Shown: positions 46,995 to 59,534 of the stretch, one piece after another
Layout of the letters: each line of letters opens with the position of its first letter
Position numbering within the stretch: position 1 is the stretch's first letter
NCBI GenBank assembly: GCA_002633005.1
Contig: NMRA01000023.1
Coordinates: 769,339-829,338 of the forward strand
Origin: Phoronis australis
Taxonomy: Eukaryota > Phoronida > Phoronidae
Direction: 5' to 3'
DNA: 60,000 bases
Made by a program: the position numbers and the translations under genes
The notes under the pieces: generated by a model
Seen by the model: the letters and a program-made list of their open reading frames with translations, nothing else
Database searches by the model: none
Told to the model about the DNA's origin: nothing

Positions 46995-48059
46995 GCGCGT
47001 GTGCCTAAATGCCTGGATGTCAACTTAAGTTAATTAGCCAAAACACCTTACAACTTAACGAGTGGGTTTGAGCTCACCCTACCCACGAGGTTGGACCGCT
47101 GAGGTCGTAAGTACGAATCAGTCTTGATGATGACCTCAGAAAACATCTTTCTCGCCGACTATGCCATTTTAGGCTCATCAAAGTCATGCCTTAGCCTCGT
47201 TAAGTTAATTAATGCTAATGTTTGCCCTAGGATAAAACTGCTAGTGAAACAACCTATGACCACAACTGGGACTGCCACCAAGTCCCATCTAAATGAATTC
47301 AAACCATGGGAAATGATTGACATTGTAATTCAGTCACCTGAAGTACTCGGTGCAAAAATATAAAAATATCCTTCGGAAAATATACGTGAACATTCGTCTC
47401 CAAAACGTTGGGAGAAGTGTTTAATTTTCTAGACGATCTTGTGAACATTTTTTCGCATCAAGTGTCATGCATACATTGATTTACTCAATTCTAGTTTAGA
47501 TCATAATCCTTTTAAATTTAATGTCGATAAAATTGTACTGATTAAAACTGAGTCTCCTTAACCAGTCTTTCAATTACACACTGCTTCACGACTGCGACAG
47601 TAATCCTTCTTGTATGTGTTTACATAATTATACCGTAATGTTGCATTCGGAATGCCACTCAGAAGGTGTGCGATTTTCTCCGAACAAATTATCAGCCAAG
47701 GCCACTTTTTCATGGAAAATTGCATACGAATGGCTCATTTTCATGTTTACACCAGTTTGTTGTACATTTAAGACAGAGTCTTGGTTTTTCGCCATAACTG
47801 CGCATTTATTTATTTTTCAAGAAATCCTACTAAGGGTAAAGTTCAGTTCCGGTCTGGAAAAATTCGAAATATGTCACATGTTTATGCCGAAAAACACTAG
47901 AAATCAAGAGCCCGAAAATCGAAACCGAACCGAGACAAGAAAGTTGGCACCTTCTCCGCCCTAGTGTCGTTGCTTCAAAAATACCAATTAGAAACTAGAA
48001 AACTTATTGTCACGGGGTGACAATAATGGACTCTGCGCGTGCGTTTTTTTTTTAGTGGA
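46995..48059. other. Intergenic DNA, no gene seen
   Basis: Short frames only, none with recognisable domains. No repeat noticed. Confidence 0.5.
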
Positions 48060-49140
48060 ATTGTTACGGGAAGTTACTGACAGCAACCTGTTCACCAATA
48101 TGAAAAGGGATTCTCTGAAATTGTAGGAGAAATCAGATGTTAATATTTTGATGACCTTTCAAATAAATGACCTCTTCTGATGACCCGATGAGGGGAACAA
48201 TTGTGAACTCGATTAAAAGTGTGGTTAATGCTAAGAATAGCGGATGTTTTACTTTAGGCAATTCAGAATTCAAGATGAATGAATTGGTCAAAATTTCAGA
48301 AGAAAAATGCACCTAATGACCCCATGGGTGCACCAAATGACCTAAAAATTTAGAATTCAAACTCAATCGCATTTACTAAACAGACATGTAATTTTGAAGT
48401 CTCTAGCTCAACATTTTAGTTTGCACTCAATGACCTTCGACCTATTTTTTCTGATTGGTTGGGTCTATTGCGTAGTAAAGTAGGGTGCTCAATTGTCATG
48501 TTGAGTTACACCAGGGTGCTGAAATTGAAAACAATTCCTTGAAAAATGTAGGAGATATAACATTTTGAACACTAGATGACCTTTGCACTAGTTGACCCTA
48601 TCCGGTGCATTATAAGCGTCTTTAGGAGAATTATTGCAAAGCCCGTGAAAAGTGTATTTAATGCTGAGAATCACAGTTGTCTAACGGTTGACACACCAGA
48701 ATACTTGGTGAATGAAAAAGACAAATTTTCAGAAGAAAAATGCACCTAATAACCCCATGGTTGCACTAAATGACCTAAAACTTTGTATTTCAAATTGAAA
48801 TAGACGTACCAATCAGACTTGCGAATTTGAAGTGTCTAACTCAAAATTTTAGGTTGCACCTAATGACCTTTTACTGTTTAAATGGATTGGATAACTCGAT
48901 TACTTAGAAAAGTATTTTTTTTAAATTGCCTTATTGACTTATACCTGTGCACCGAATTTGAAAAGAATAGCTTTCAAAATGAAGAAGTAGCATTTTGAAA
49001 ATTGCATGACTTTTGCACCAAATGACCTCTTCCGGTGCATTTTAGAATATGAATCAAAATTTATATACTGCCTAAAATCATATGTTAAATTTGAAGAACA
49101 TACCTGCAACCATTTTGGAGTTATTAAGTGTCAAAGTTGG
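48060..49140. repeat. ~432-bp tandem repeat, about 2.5 diverged copies
   Basis: Corresponding landmarks recur at a spacing of 431-432 bp: the block ending in a GTAGGAGA/GAAGAAGTAG element followed by ATTTTGA near 48072-48160, 48504-48570 and 48935-49000; and TGCACC(T/A)AATGACC blocks near 48308, 48739 and 49015. The copies are diverged by roughly a quarter. No frame stays open across them. Confidence 0.75.
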
Positions 49141-49271
49141 TCGGAAGAAGAATAAGACGAATAAGAATAAAACTGAAGAAAACCCAGGCACAACAGTACT
49201 CTGCTCTTGCACGCGCAGAGTAATTTCACAGTTTCGTCAGTAGATTCAATATTTTGATAAGAAGCTGAACC

Positions 49272-49355
49272 ACCGACTAGGAGGGCGTGCAGACACAGAC
49301 AAATAAAAATAAGACCGACTAGGAGGGCGTGCAGACGCAAACAAATAAAAATAAG
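49272..49355. repeat. 42-bp tandem duplication
   Basis: Two adjacent units starting ACCGACTAGGAGGGCGTGCA differ at two positions; a short third start (ACCGACT) follows. Confidence 0.85.
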
Positions 49356-49359
49356 ACCG

Positions 49360-50470
49360 ACTCATGATGACTCAGTGCAATAGTTGACTGGGAAACCCAG
49401 TCCCAGGAAATCCTGTAAAAAATCTTGGCTTTCAGATAAATTTACGAAACAGCAGAAATGACGCCCTAATCATCAGAAACATGAATGATATCTTGGCAAT
49501 GCTTTTGGTAGCCGCTGTTGCAAGATATTGTCAGGCGTTCTCCTCTGAAAATACTAATGGTAGCTATGTAGAGATTAACTCGAACCAGATATTAGATAAC
49601 AAACGCTACTGTTGACTTAAAAAAGTAAATGAGACAGGACTGATGAATCGGTGTCATTTCCTTCACTCCCACAGTCGACCAAGATAGCACAAGTGGCGCT
49701 GATTCGAAGTTGGGTCTCGCGTTGACCCCGTAGACGTTGCTAAGGAAGTGACTAGCTGGTTCCATACGTGCGTAGCACGCTGGCTACCGACCACCTAGCG
49801 GCACGCAGGGAACCAGCGAGAGGAAGTGACGGCTCATCTCCCTGTTCAATAATGTTGCAAGGTTTCTGATGCTGATTACTTCTTTTATACCTCTCTTTTT
49901 GCTGTCACTTTCGCAGTTCCAGTGCCACGTATGATTGTGTTTTGGATGTGCTACTTTTTCACGTTTATGAACTCTACCAGCTAATAGAACTTTAGGAGTG
50001 CAATTAAAATGCTACTGTAATAGAATTTTCTTTTCGCCACTGGAGCTCTTTTTTCTTGTGAGGCCACTGAATTATGGATACACGTTTTTCACTCCAAATA
50101 GAATTTCCTGAAGTTCACTCACATCTATTAGTTCTCCCACACATCTACCCTTCCAACCACAAAAAGGCTTATCATTTATTTATCGCGCGCTCTCGTACCC
50201 CTTAAAGACAGCGTCCAGCGGCTGAAACACCTTTTTGACACCAGAAATGTATGTATTGTTCATAAAAATATTGTTTTTGTTCCTTACATAATTGCGACGC
50301 AAATTACACCGCTCATAATTCGTAGCCCCATTCGAAAAAAATCTCAACCAATCAGCGTAAAGTGATTCATATGGCATCATCGTGGCTACGAAATTACTGG
50401 GAAGACACACTGCGTCAACAGCTGAGTGCTATTTCTTGGATGTTCTGTACTTGTCGATCTCTGGTCTAAA
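49360..50470. other. Intergenic DNA, no gene seen
   Basis: No supported exon. A small inverted pair GCTGGTTCC / GGAACCAGC lies at about 49757 and 49813. Confidence 0.45.
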
Positions 50471-50720
50471 ATGCCTCTTTGTGTGGTGTGCGGGTGTAGC
50501 AATGTCAGCGACAGTAGGATGCATTTGCACAACTTCCCCACCGATCACGTCGTGTGTCGTGCGTGGAATAAATTCGTATCCACGACAAGGACTGGCGACA
50601 AACTTTCCCGATCGGCAAGATCTGTTTTAGGCTTGGTGCAAAGCTGTAGGCTACACAAAATCTACAGCTTCGCGTCGATATGGGTTAAAATGACTAAATA
50701 AAATCTGACTCAGAAATATT
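50471..50720 (+). pseudogene. THAP zinc-finger relic
   Basis: The frame from ATG 50471 reads MPLCVVCGCSNVSDSRMHLH followed by NFPTDHVVCRAWNKFV, the first half of a THAP domain (C-x4-C, H-x-FP, W). The second zinc pair (C-x2-H-F) does not follow in frame. A related continuation seems to sit in another frame and contains stops. This is probably a decayed transposase or THAP gene fragment. No target duplication or terminal repeats could be assigned. Confidence 0.6.
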
Positions 50721-51177
50721 GTCATTAAAAGCTGCACCGCTCTTTCAGTGAGTAAACCAAATTATTTACCGGTGTTGGAAAAATTATCGTTCTACCGCTC
50801 ATCTAGGCCTACTGCTAAAATTGAAGTGCGTTCTTGTGAGTCGGCGTTTTGCGATTACGTCACCAGATCTGAACAGTTTCTTTTCCCCCGGTTTATTCTT
50901 CTATCAACTATTCTTTGCTGCCACGAGGTTGCGTACGGTCACAACAAATTGTCGGAACTGGTTTCATTTCGTCACAAGTCATTAGCATTTTTAGACCAGC
51001 AAACCGAATTTAGAACAAACTTTACTGCTGCAAAGCTGTCCCAAAAGTAGTCGCAGAATTTTAGTACGGCGCGTGCGCGTGTCACGAGCGTACTGCCTTC
51101 AAAACGACGACAGACTTTCTTTGTTACACAACTGCAAAGGCTCAGAGTAGAAAATGACGTTTATTAGATTGTTCTTC

Positions 51178-52740
51178 CCGTAAACGACTGGCAACGGGCA
51201 GGGTGAGTGTCTCCCAGACTTTGCATGCATCCCGGCTGTCGGTCGTTGGCTCTGCGATATAAGTTTCACAACGAGGTGACTAACACAACTTATACCCGGC
51301 CTGTAGGAGGTCTATAGTGTATGGTTTAACCATGGTTTAACAGAGCTCAATTCACAGTGTTATCTAGCCTTGGTACAAATCTGTATATAAATACATGTGT
51401 ACAGCTGTATTTTGACGACAGTCTTCATACAGCTAGCTGGCTGGCTAAGTGTTACCTTGCTGTATTTTGGCGATAGTCTTCAAACAGCTAGCTGGCTAGG
51501 CAATGACCATCGCCTCTGTTGGCCCGAACCAGAGGCGATGCAGAGGCTATAGGCGCTCTGTACGCCGGAAGCTTTTCGGCGAATTATGCCTCGCACCGAT
51601 TAAACCATCAAAGTCACGTTGTTATAAATACCTTTTGCGCATAGAGGAACACCTGAGGAGGTTGTCGATGTGTTTAATTCCTTTCAACTCGAACAAATAC
51701 TCCCATTATCAAACTTTTTCTTCGAGCAGTCCCTATTTCAGTTCCCAAAATCGTGAAATCAACATTTTCATTTTTTAACCAGGCTGAAGGTCAGAAGTTG
51801 CGGACCTACCGGCGAACTTTGAAAGCTGAAGTTCCCGCCCTTCGCGTACGTGCTGCCGGGAACCAGCCGTGCATTTGCCGTGTTGTTAAACATTAAAATG
51901 TCAAATATGTGCACAAAGACTATTAAATGTCATATCAACAGCATTTATTTTTATCAAATACAAACAATGATTCATTGAAATACAATCAGTTTCAAGTAAC
52001 GCCAATTAAAGACAAGTATAAGTGGTGGCATTTTGGAAACGAACATTTGACTGACAAGACCGCAATGGCTCACCTTTGGCCTATTTAAAAATTATTGAGG
52101 TTATGAAGTCACATCACCTAGCGAGCGCGGTAAAAATTGGAGCGTGCGCAGTATAAAAATGGTGAGTTCACGATTTTGGGAACTGAAATAGGGACTGCTC
52201 GAAGAAAAAGTTTGATAATGGGAGTATTTGTTCGAGTTGGAAGGAATTAAACACATCGACAACCTCCTCAGGTGTTCCTATATGCGCAAAAGGTACAGTG
52301 TGTATTTATATCAACGTGACTTTGATGGTTTAGTCGGTGCGAGGCATAATTCGACGAAAAGCTTCCGGCGTACAGAGCGCCTTTAGCCTCTACATCGCCT
52401 CTGGTTCGGGCCAACAGAGGCGATGGTCATTGCCTACTAGCTGGCTGGCTACAAAAAAAAATCTGCAGTGTGCACTTCGACGTTTCGTGTTACTGTTCTG
52501 GCCCAGAGTATAGGGAATCCTAGCCAGCCAGTAGCTGTATGAAGACTGTCGTCAAAATACAGCTAGGTCCCACTGCGTGTATTTCTTCCGTAGACAGCGA
52601 AATTGCACACAGCCAAGGTAGTTCTTCTCGTCACCGCGCCATGAAACTTGTATCAACATGTAAAGCTAAAGACCGGACGGTGTGCATGAAAAATCTAGGA
52701 GTCAACCGACACTAACCTTGCCCGTTACAGCCGTTTGAGT
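51178..52740. mobile_element. Large foldback element enclosing a second transposon
   Basis: The left arm (about 51178-51445) and the right arm (about 52502-52740) are inverse complements at moderate identity. Shared blocks include AACGGGCA, GTTTCAC(A/G)...GAGGTGAC and CTGTATTTTGACGACAGTC, and both end inward in a TAGCTGGCTGGCT tract. A third, solo arm lies at 55515-55728. The 940-bp 9-bp-TSD element sits between the arms, inserted into the TAGCTGGC tract. The outer boundary and target duplication are not certain. Confidence 0.65.
51497..52436. mobile_element. MULE-like element, 940 bp, ~260-bp TIRs, 9-bp TSD
   Basis: It starts TAGGCAATGACCATCGCC and ends with the inverse complement. The terminal repeats run about 51497-51756 and 52167-52436, with small indels. 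The direct repeat CTAGCTGGC flanks the element (51488-51496 and 52437-52445). The ~410-bp centre has no credible ORF, so the element is non-autonomous. Long TIRs and a 9-bp duplication are typical of Mutator-like elements. The 73-bp element at 16046-16118 belongs to the same family. Confidence 0.88.
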
Positions 52741-54925
52741 TTAAAACGTTCAATTGATTACAAATTCTTATAATTGGGTATGTTTTCATGCAATCCAGAC
52801 TTTATTTCGTAGTTTTAATTTATTAAAGACACTCACAATGTTGTGTTGCTATTAAATTTTCAATTTTTTTTAGGTTGACCGAGTCAAAATGGCGGCGATT
52901 AGGCTACGGGTTGCAGCATTTCAAGGCGACTTATTTTGAAAATTTATTTTTTAATATAAAGTTTCAATGAATTTGGTTTAATTTCCTTGTACGAAAAGAT
53001 CAAGCTGATAAGTGTTGTAACGTTTCCAAGTATTTTGCACCAAATTAAACGGCCTATTGTCGCCTATACCAATACGGGACACACACACTCGACAGCCGTC
53101 CGTATTGGAATCGCGCAGCGTTCACACCTTCGGCTTCACTGAAACTTTTATTATAAAAAGTAATTTGCTTGATACAAACAAAAAATACAAGAAAATTAAA
53201 AGAACAATAAAACAGGTAAAAATAGATAACTTTTTACTTCCCATGAAGTTGAAAATCACCGTAGTAGCAAGTGCACGTAAAAATGTATTCTATAAATTTT
53301 ACATTATATTATAATGCAATATATAACGGTATTCAAATAGAAAAATTAACATAATCACAGCGTTATGTATAGATTTATATTAGACATTATATTATTGTAT
53401 AATGTTATACTAATGCAATCAGAATGAAAAAGCTCCTGAAATCCAGTATCTGCAAATGTAGTGTTCAGGTTTTGATTTTCAAAGAAAAATCGATAGAATA
53501 AACGGAATTTACTTGCATGATAAGCGGAAGTGTAGAATACACCACTACCGGCCACGGAACTTGTGTTGATTGAAAACTGAAAACCATCATATCTATTAAT
53601 GTTATCAAAGAGTCAATCTATACCGTTCTTGTTTCAACGAACCTAATTTAAATATCTGAGGGTTCCACTGTCAGTGGATGTAATGCAATTAAACACAATT
53701 TACATGCATTCAGAAGTCATCTTGCCTGTACCAATGTTTTGACGGTAATCGATACAATATAAAATGTGATGATTTAGCTGCATACTGTAACCACACAATT
53801 CTACAATAACACCTCTAAAATCCAGTCAGTGGTGATCCCCTAAACTCCAGTTCCGGACAAGAAGACACCAAACCCTGTGTACAAATTCCCAGGTTTCCAC
53901 CCCTGAACTCATCACACGCATCGAAAGACTCCGTACAGTACATGACAATCTTAGTTCATTCCCAAAGACTATTCCATGGCCGTAACCCTAATTCGCAGGT
54001 AGAATTAAAAGGCAAGACTTTGGAATCTGGTCCCCGGAACTTCAATTGGTCATCGTGTATGGACCATTTTCGGTGCCTGTGTCAAGTTGAGACATGCCGT
54101 AATCTGGAGATTTGGAGGCTACTGGTGGGGGCTGTAATTTAGGGGAAGGTAACCGAAAGCAAGAGGAGCTTACTCTGACGGTGTTTCCAACCCTTGACAC
54201 GATGCTAAGCAATTAACTAAACACTGTCCCTTGTGGAAAATGTAGAACAAATTACATGAAGCGTGCATACCTAATAAATTACAATTTTTCGATTTACTTG
54301 CGTGATTTGCAACTGCATTAATTGTTATCCGTTGGAGAGAGCATTCGAAATGAATATCAACCTGTATTTGCAAAAAAATTTAGTTAATATGCAAAGTCAT
54401 GATGTAATAATCTGCAAACTCAGGTATTATTAAATCGTTTGGCCATGTAGGTGCCGACATCAGGATGATCTACATGAAGTGCTCCGTCAGGGAGTTATAA
54501 ACAGGAACAGAATTTTGAATATTGTTGTTGTATAAAATATGCGAAATCTTCATACAACACCCGGGAAACTGATTTCATTAAATTACTTGACTAGAGAAAC
54601 CCAGCTAAAATGCTTAAGGAGCTCTACCTCGACATGAAACAATCAGAAAACCTTGCTCTTTCAAGTATCTTTAGGTCCGCTATTGACCCTACGGCTGGCT
54701 ACTAGTCTTAATTGGGCTTTCATGGAATTCATTTCACTATCGACCCATGATGGTTATAAGTTTTATGTCCACGACGAATTCAGTAACAGTTCAGATAAGT
54801 TGGTACGTGCACGTTAAAGCCCACCAATGGGTCCAAGTTTAATTCGTCTTCTAGTCATTGTGATTGTCACAGAACAACTACGCAAGTCCAAACCTCAAAA
54901 CTCGAAAAATTCGGATTATTAAAAC
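52741..54925. other. AT-rich intergenic DNA, no gene seen
   Basis: Very AT-rich around 52780-53420. No exon, RNA or repeat supported. Confidence 0.5.
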
Positions 54926-54930
54926 GTAAA

Positions 54931-55157
54931 CATGCTTGCACCCCATTGGGGCTCGGGGGGCTCAACCGAGCCCACCCATTTGGCGAAGTGGGCAAATAGG
55001 TCCACCCAGAGAAACAAAAAGTCCGAGAAAACGAGACAAAGTCCAATAAAAAAGACGTAGACGCACTGTTTTTTTAGTCCTCCCGATTTTTTGACAGCAA
55101 AAGGTTCACATCGACAGAAATTCGAGCCCCCCATTTCGAAGGCTGGGTGCGCGCATG
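54931..55157 (-). mobile_element. CATG-ended MITE, 227 bp, 5-bp TSD
   Basis: The ends CATGCTTGCACCCC and GGGTGCGCGCATG are inverse complements. The direct repeat GTAAA flanks the element (54926-54930 and 55158-55162). On the minus strand it matches the element at 17427-17672 (GGGGGCTCGAATTTCTG, TTTTTGTTTCTCTG, GAGCCC blocks). An accidental 101-codon minus-strand frame covers it and is not taken as a gene. Confidence 0.82.
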
Positions 55158-55514
55158 GTAAACAATCACAGGGTTTTGTTTCTTTGTTTAAGAAAGCAAA
55201 TCTCCGTAACACGTAACAGGTCAACCTTGTGTACGCGCAGCAGCATCGCGTGATCTAGCCAAACTGGGAATCATAAAGTCAAAGTGAAATGTTTATGCTT
55301 GTGTAGGAAACAAACACATCGACATTTCAATCGCTGTTCGTGAAACATTTTGTGACGGGATTGCAAAGCTCTCTCAGAGATCTTAAAATAGTGACGTAAT
55401 AGTGGTTTCGGAAAGAGATGGAGCAAAATTGACAAGTCGTACTCATTGCAAGAAATGAAACGCGTTGATAGCCTTAAAACTTCCAAGCATGTACATGTAT
55501 GCCTTCAGTTGGTC

Positions 55515-55728
55515 AGCCAATTAGCTGTATGGAGACTATCGTCAAAATACAGCTAGGTGTGTGTTTTTCTTCCATAGACCCCGAAATTGCACGCAGCCAG
55601 GGTAGTTCTACTCGTCACCTCGCCGTGAAACCTGTATCAACATGTAGAGCTAAGGACCGGACGGGGTGCATGCAAAATCTGGGAATCAAACGACACTCAC
55701 CTTGTCCGTTACAGCCGTTTAAGTGGAA
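55515..55728. repeat. Solo arm of the large foldback family
   Basis: About 210 bp matching 52525-52738 in the same orientation, from AGCTGTATGGAGACTATCGT through GTATCAACATGTAGAGCTAA to CCGTTACAGCCGTTT. No partner arm was found nearby. Confidence 0.8.
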
Positions 55729-58150
55729 AACAATATAATAGACGTCTTTTTCTTGAGTAATCCTCCGCCTTTTCTAACAAAGAAAAGTTATGTTGTTTTG
55801 AAAACGGTACGTTTGACACGAGCACGCTGCATTTCCTAAATTTTTGCGACATTTCTTGGGAGATGATGATAGCATGGCAGCACCAAAATTTCTTCTGAAA
55901 TTCGGTTTTCCGGTATCAAAATTCTAAAAACGTATAATGAAGTGAAACCAGTTCCGATAATTTGTTATGACGTGTACGAAACCTAGTGAAAGAACAACAG
56001 TTGATTGAAGAATAGGCGAAAAAAGAAACTGGTCAATAGGGGACGCAATATTTCATGGCGCCGAAAGCCGATGCGGAAGATCGCTCCACAACTTTAGCAG
56101 CAGAATAAGGGTAGAACGCCATTTTTTTCAAAACCAGCAAATAAGTTTATCTACTTAAACAAGTGTTTAGTTTTTATTGACACTAATTTTGCATCATATT
56201 TTATCTGGTCATTTTTTACCCACATCGGCGCAAAGCTGTACCAAGGCCACCCGGCTTAGTGTTCGCATTAAATCAAGAATATCATTTCGACAGTTTTATT
56301 GACCGAAATTGGTATTTTCAACAAAATCTTATTTCTAGTCGCTATGGTAACCTCAAACTTGCTATCGTATGCAACTTTGGCTGTCTCTTTCTGTATAATC
56401 ACACAACGATACGCTAACGGACAGAAGCAAACATTACGCAAAGGGTTACATGTTAATATGAATAGCAATGAAACCCAGTGGCTCAGCGGATCGTAATTTG
56501 CCAGGGTCACATCTAACATTGCGAATAAATCAGAATTTGGATGAATTTGGGATACGCCTTAGTAGAGGAATTGTCATCCCTAATGAGCATAAGTATGCTT
56601 AGACTTTCAGTATATCCCCGCGCGTGTATCAAAACCAGCATGATTTGCATATTGGGCATATCGCCGCAACTATAGGTCACTAGCACGATACACGTATGAA
56701 GTGTTTATCAACACAACAGACATCTATCGCAAAAACTCCGTTTTACGATTTGGTTGATTTCGCGATGCTTGGTTTCAGCTTATTGGAATACTTAAAGCTA
56801 GGTGAAGCTGAGTACCGGCCGGTGATACTGAAGGGCAAACTTCACATACATGTACATGTACATGTAGGTCGACACTAGAAAGAAAATGTTGCTGTTAGCC
56901 CATAGAGAGCGGTCGGTTTGTGTGTTGGTGTTAGGATTGGTTGTGTACGTGTATGTTCAACAATGAGGCAAATATCATTATGATACTAAAATGAGACTCA
57001 ATCAGTTTCTGTGCGTCGCCATGAAACTAAGTTTTCCAAGTAAAAATAAAAATAAATGACGCCTTTTAGATTCTAGTTGCCATGTCGCCATGTGGTCCGG
57101 CACTGACCTTTGTGATCCTGTTTCAAATTTCGGGGCCTCAATGAGGTTCGTTGCAAATATTTCCTCTTGACTACCCAATTCTAATGTCTAGTTTAAATCT
57201 TTCATGCAGTCGTCAATCACAAACTACATGTATAGCCTCAAAAGCCACCGACTGGTACTGCATGTTTGCGCAACTACATGTAGACCCATGCATGTATGCG
57301 ACTGCATGGTAATTTGCGGTTAAGCATATACATGTAGGTTGAATGAAGTTTAGACAATTACGGGTCAATGGGAAACAGTTAATAAAACCTTGGTAGCAAT
57401 TCTGCGAGTAGAATGAGAGCGAAGGTTGACTTGTTGGCATGAGCTCCAGACAATTTGATGTTAACAAAAGCAAAAAAAATAACCAGGAAACTACACGAAA
57501 AGTTTTGACTTGCGGGAATCAGTAAGTATTGATTGCAGGTGGCATGTCTACTCCTACGCATTTGTTGATTCGTAAAAACTGAATTGACATGTGCATAGGA
57601 AGCTGTTAAAACAACTACGTAACAGGTTTTTCGGATCTGTAGCAAAATATTTTGTCATAGAACGAGATAAACTGATTAACGTGTAGGCGGTAGGCATAGG
57701 GCGACATGTTTGAGGGGTCTACGCTCACTTAGTTAACACAACGGATTAAAAAGCTTGTGGCCACCAAACCGAGGGGTAATTAAATGCGCAACCTTTGTGA
57801 TGTAATTATTAGCCTCAGTCGTTCCAGCCTCTAATGCCCAGTCGGCTTCAGCTGTCAACCAAAAATATAGTCCACTTTCTGACTGGTTTGACTTATAGAA
57901 AGTCCATGTGAATCTACTGCCTGTAGGTGTCGTTAATTTCGCATTTACAAGGTTGCACAGAGAGTGCATAAACCCCGTTTGTTTGTTATTTTGTTATTAT
58001 TCTGTACATCATGAAATGTTCTTATTTATAAGCAATATGATGCGATTACAAGTGCACAGCATGTGATTTAAAATAAGGTTTACAAGTCAGTAGTGTGCAT
58101 AACACCAGCACAGTATGCTCAGAGTGAGCTTATATTAACGTTGTGGTTAC
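55729..58150. other. Intergenic DNA or intron, no gene seen
   Basis: No supported exon. If 58273-58151 is a real first exon, the next exons of that minus-strand gene should lie here or further left. Confidence 0.4.
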
Positions 58151-58273
58151 CTCGCCAACATCAAAATCGTAGCGGGGCCAAGATGCACCCTTCTTGAGAG
58201 TGCCAGCCTTCTTCCCAAAATTACGCGTCAACATTTTTAAGACCAAATATGAGCAAGAATAGATCCGAGCCAT
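58151..58273 (-). CDS. Candidate first coding exon of an unknown gene
   Basis: On the minus strand, ATG 58273 opens 41 codons (MARIYSCSYLVLKMLTRNFG, then KKAGTLKKGASWPRYDFDVG, then E) that end exactly at a good donor, GAG|GTAACC. The N-terminus is hydrophobic then basic, as in a mitochondrial or membrane targeting segment, and ASWPRYDFDVGE looks like conserved coding sequence. I do not recognise the family. No continuing exon was identified: a possible acceptor near 57850 leads to an early stop in phase 0. Confidence 0.35.
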
Positions 58274-59493
58274 CTCTGCTTGGAACTAGTGTATGAAATT
58301 CAGTACGTTCCTGTAGAATCCGTGGACTGCATATGAGAGTATGAGACTTCAATTATTACTCTCTACAGCATTATAGACTTGACGATAATGTCATGAAGTC
58401 ATCTCGTTGGGAATACAAACACATACGGTGAAGAGCTATAATTCTGACATTGCGATGCGAATACAATTCTATTGATGATAAGCTGTACCAATTAAAAAGC
58501 AATTCACGCACAAGTGCTGTTGACGTTGAGGGCATAAGGTTAAACCCCAGTCTCAAGATTCTTCGATCAAAGTCGTCCTTAACAAATCTTGCTGTTTTAG
58601 CTTTACGAGAATATTCATTTCTGCATATGAATGGTACTTGTCGGGAAATTGTTCCACGATGCTCTGATTACTTCAACACTTCCCATAAGGCTTCGTAATT
58701 TTCTAAACACGAAATGTATTTAACCCAACTGTTCAAACAATCTAAAGTACTTTGTACTGCTAGTATGTACCACGGCTCATTGACGCAGTGAATTGGAACT
58801 TAAATTTATGTAAGTGCTTATAATGTATGCGTGCATCTCTGCACTGTGCAGACCCAGATTAGCACAACTTCTGGGTCAGCATTGCAGACCCAAATTGACG
58901 CAGGTTGCCAAATTAACACAGGTAATTTTGCTCGTGTCAATTCAGTTTGGGATTTTACAAAAGTACAGGCCCAAATTGCCTCAACGACCCAAATTGTCAT
59001 GGCAATAATAATCTAGTTGAAGGGGTAGTTGTTTACAGGCGTATGCAAATATCAATCGCTCGAAGAGCATAAAAGCCCCCCCCCCTTCGGCCGACACCCA
59101 ATTCAGTTCTACGTATGCTCCACCTGGTTATTGCAAAATATTCACCTCAGTCGACACTCATCCAGCCATGTCTTGCTTTGTGCATAAATGTAGGATACAT
59201 GTACGTACATGTACGTAGTAGTCAACATGTTTTAAAGAATAGCCCCAATTTAGTTTGACACTGAACAAAGTCTACGCGTACGACAAACTCTCGTAGACCA
59301 ACCAGCATGGCAGAAAAGCGTTCTACTAATGGATTGGCTAAATCAAGCAATTCTACATGTATAAAATATTTATAGAAGAAGCATTTGATGTTTTTATCAA
59401 CAATGGGTTTTGTATTCCATTGGCGTTTGGCATTTGGTCTCCAACCGTCAATAAGGTTGCGTTATTATACCTAAACATTCACGTAGAGATCAT

Positions 59494-59534
59494 GCAGTCA
59501 CTATGCCTACGGCGGCCGTAGGCATAGTGACTGC
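59494..59534. repeat. Perfect 41-bp palindrome
   Basis: Two 20-base arms (GCAGTCACTATGCCTACGGC and its inverse complement) surround a single G. No direct repeat flanks it, so it is not clearly a transposon. Confidence 0.9.

Noticed and set aside
54919-55224. 101-codon minus-strand ORF
   Set aside because: It is a frame through a MITE with terminal repeats and a 5-bp duplication; no domain.
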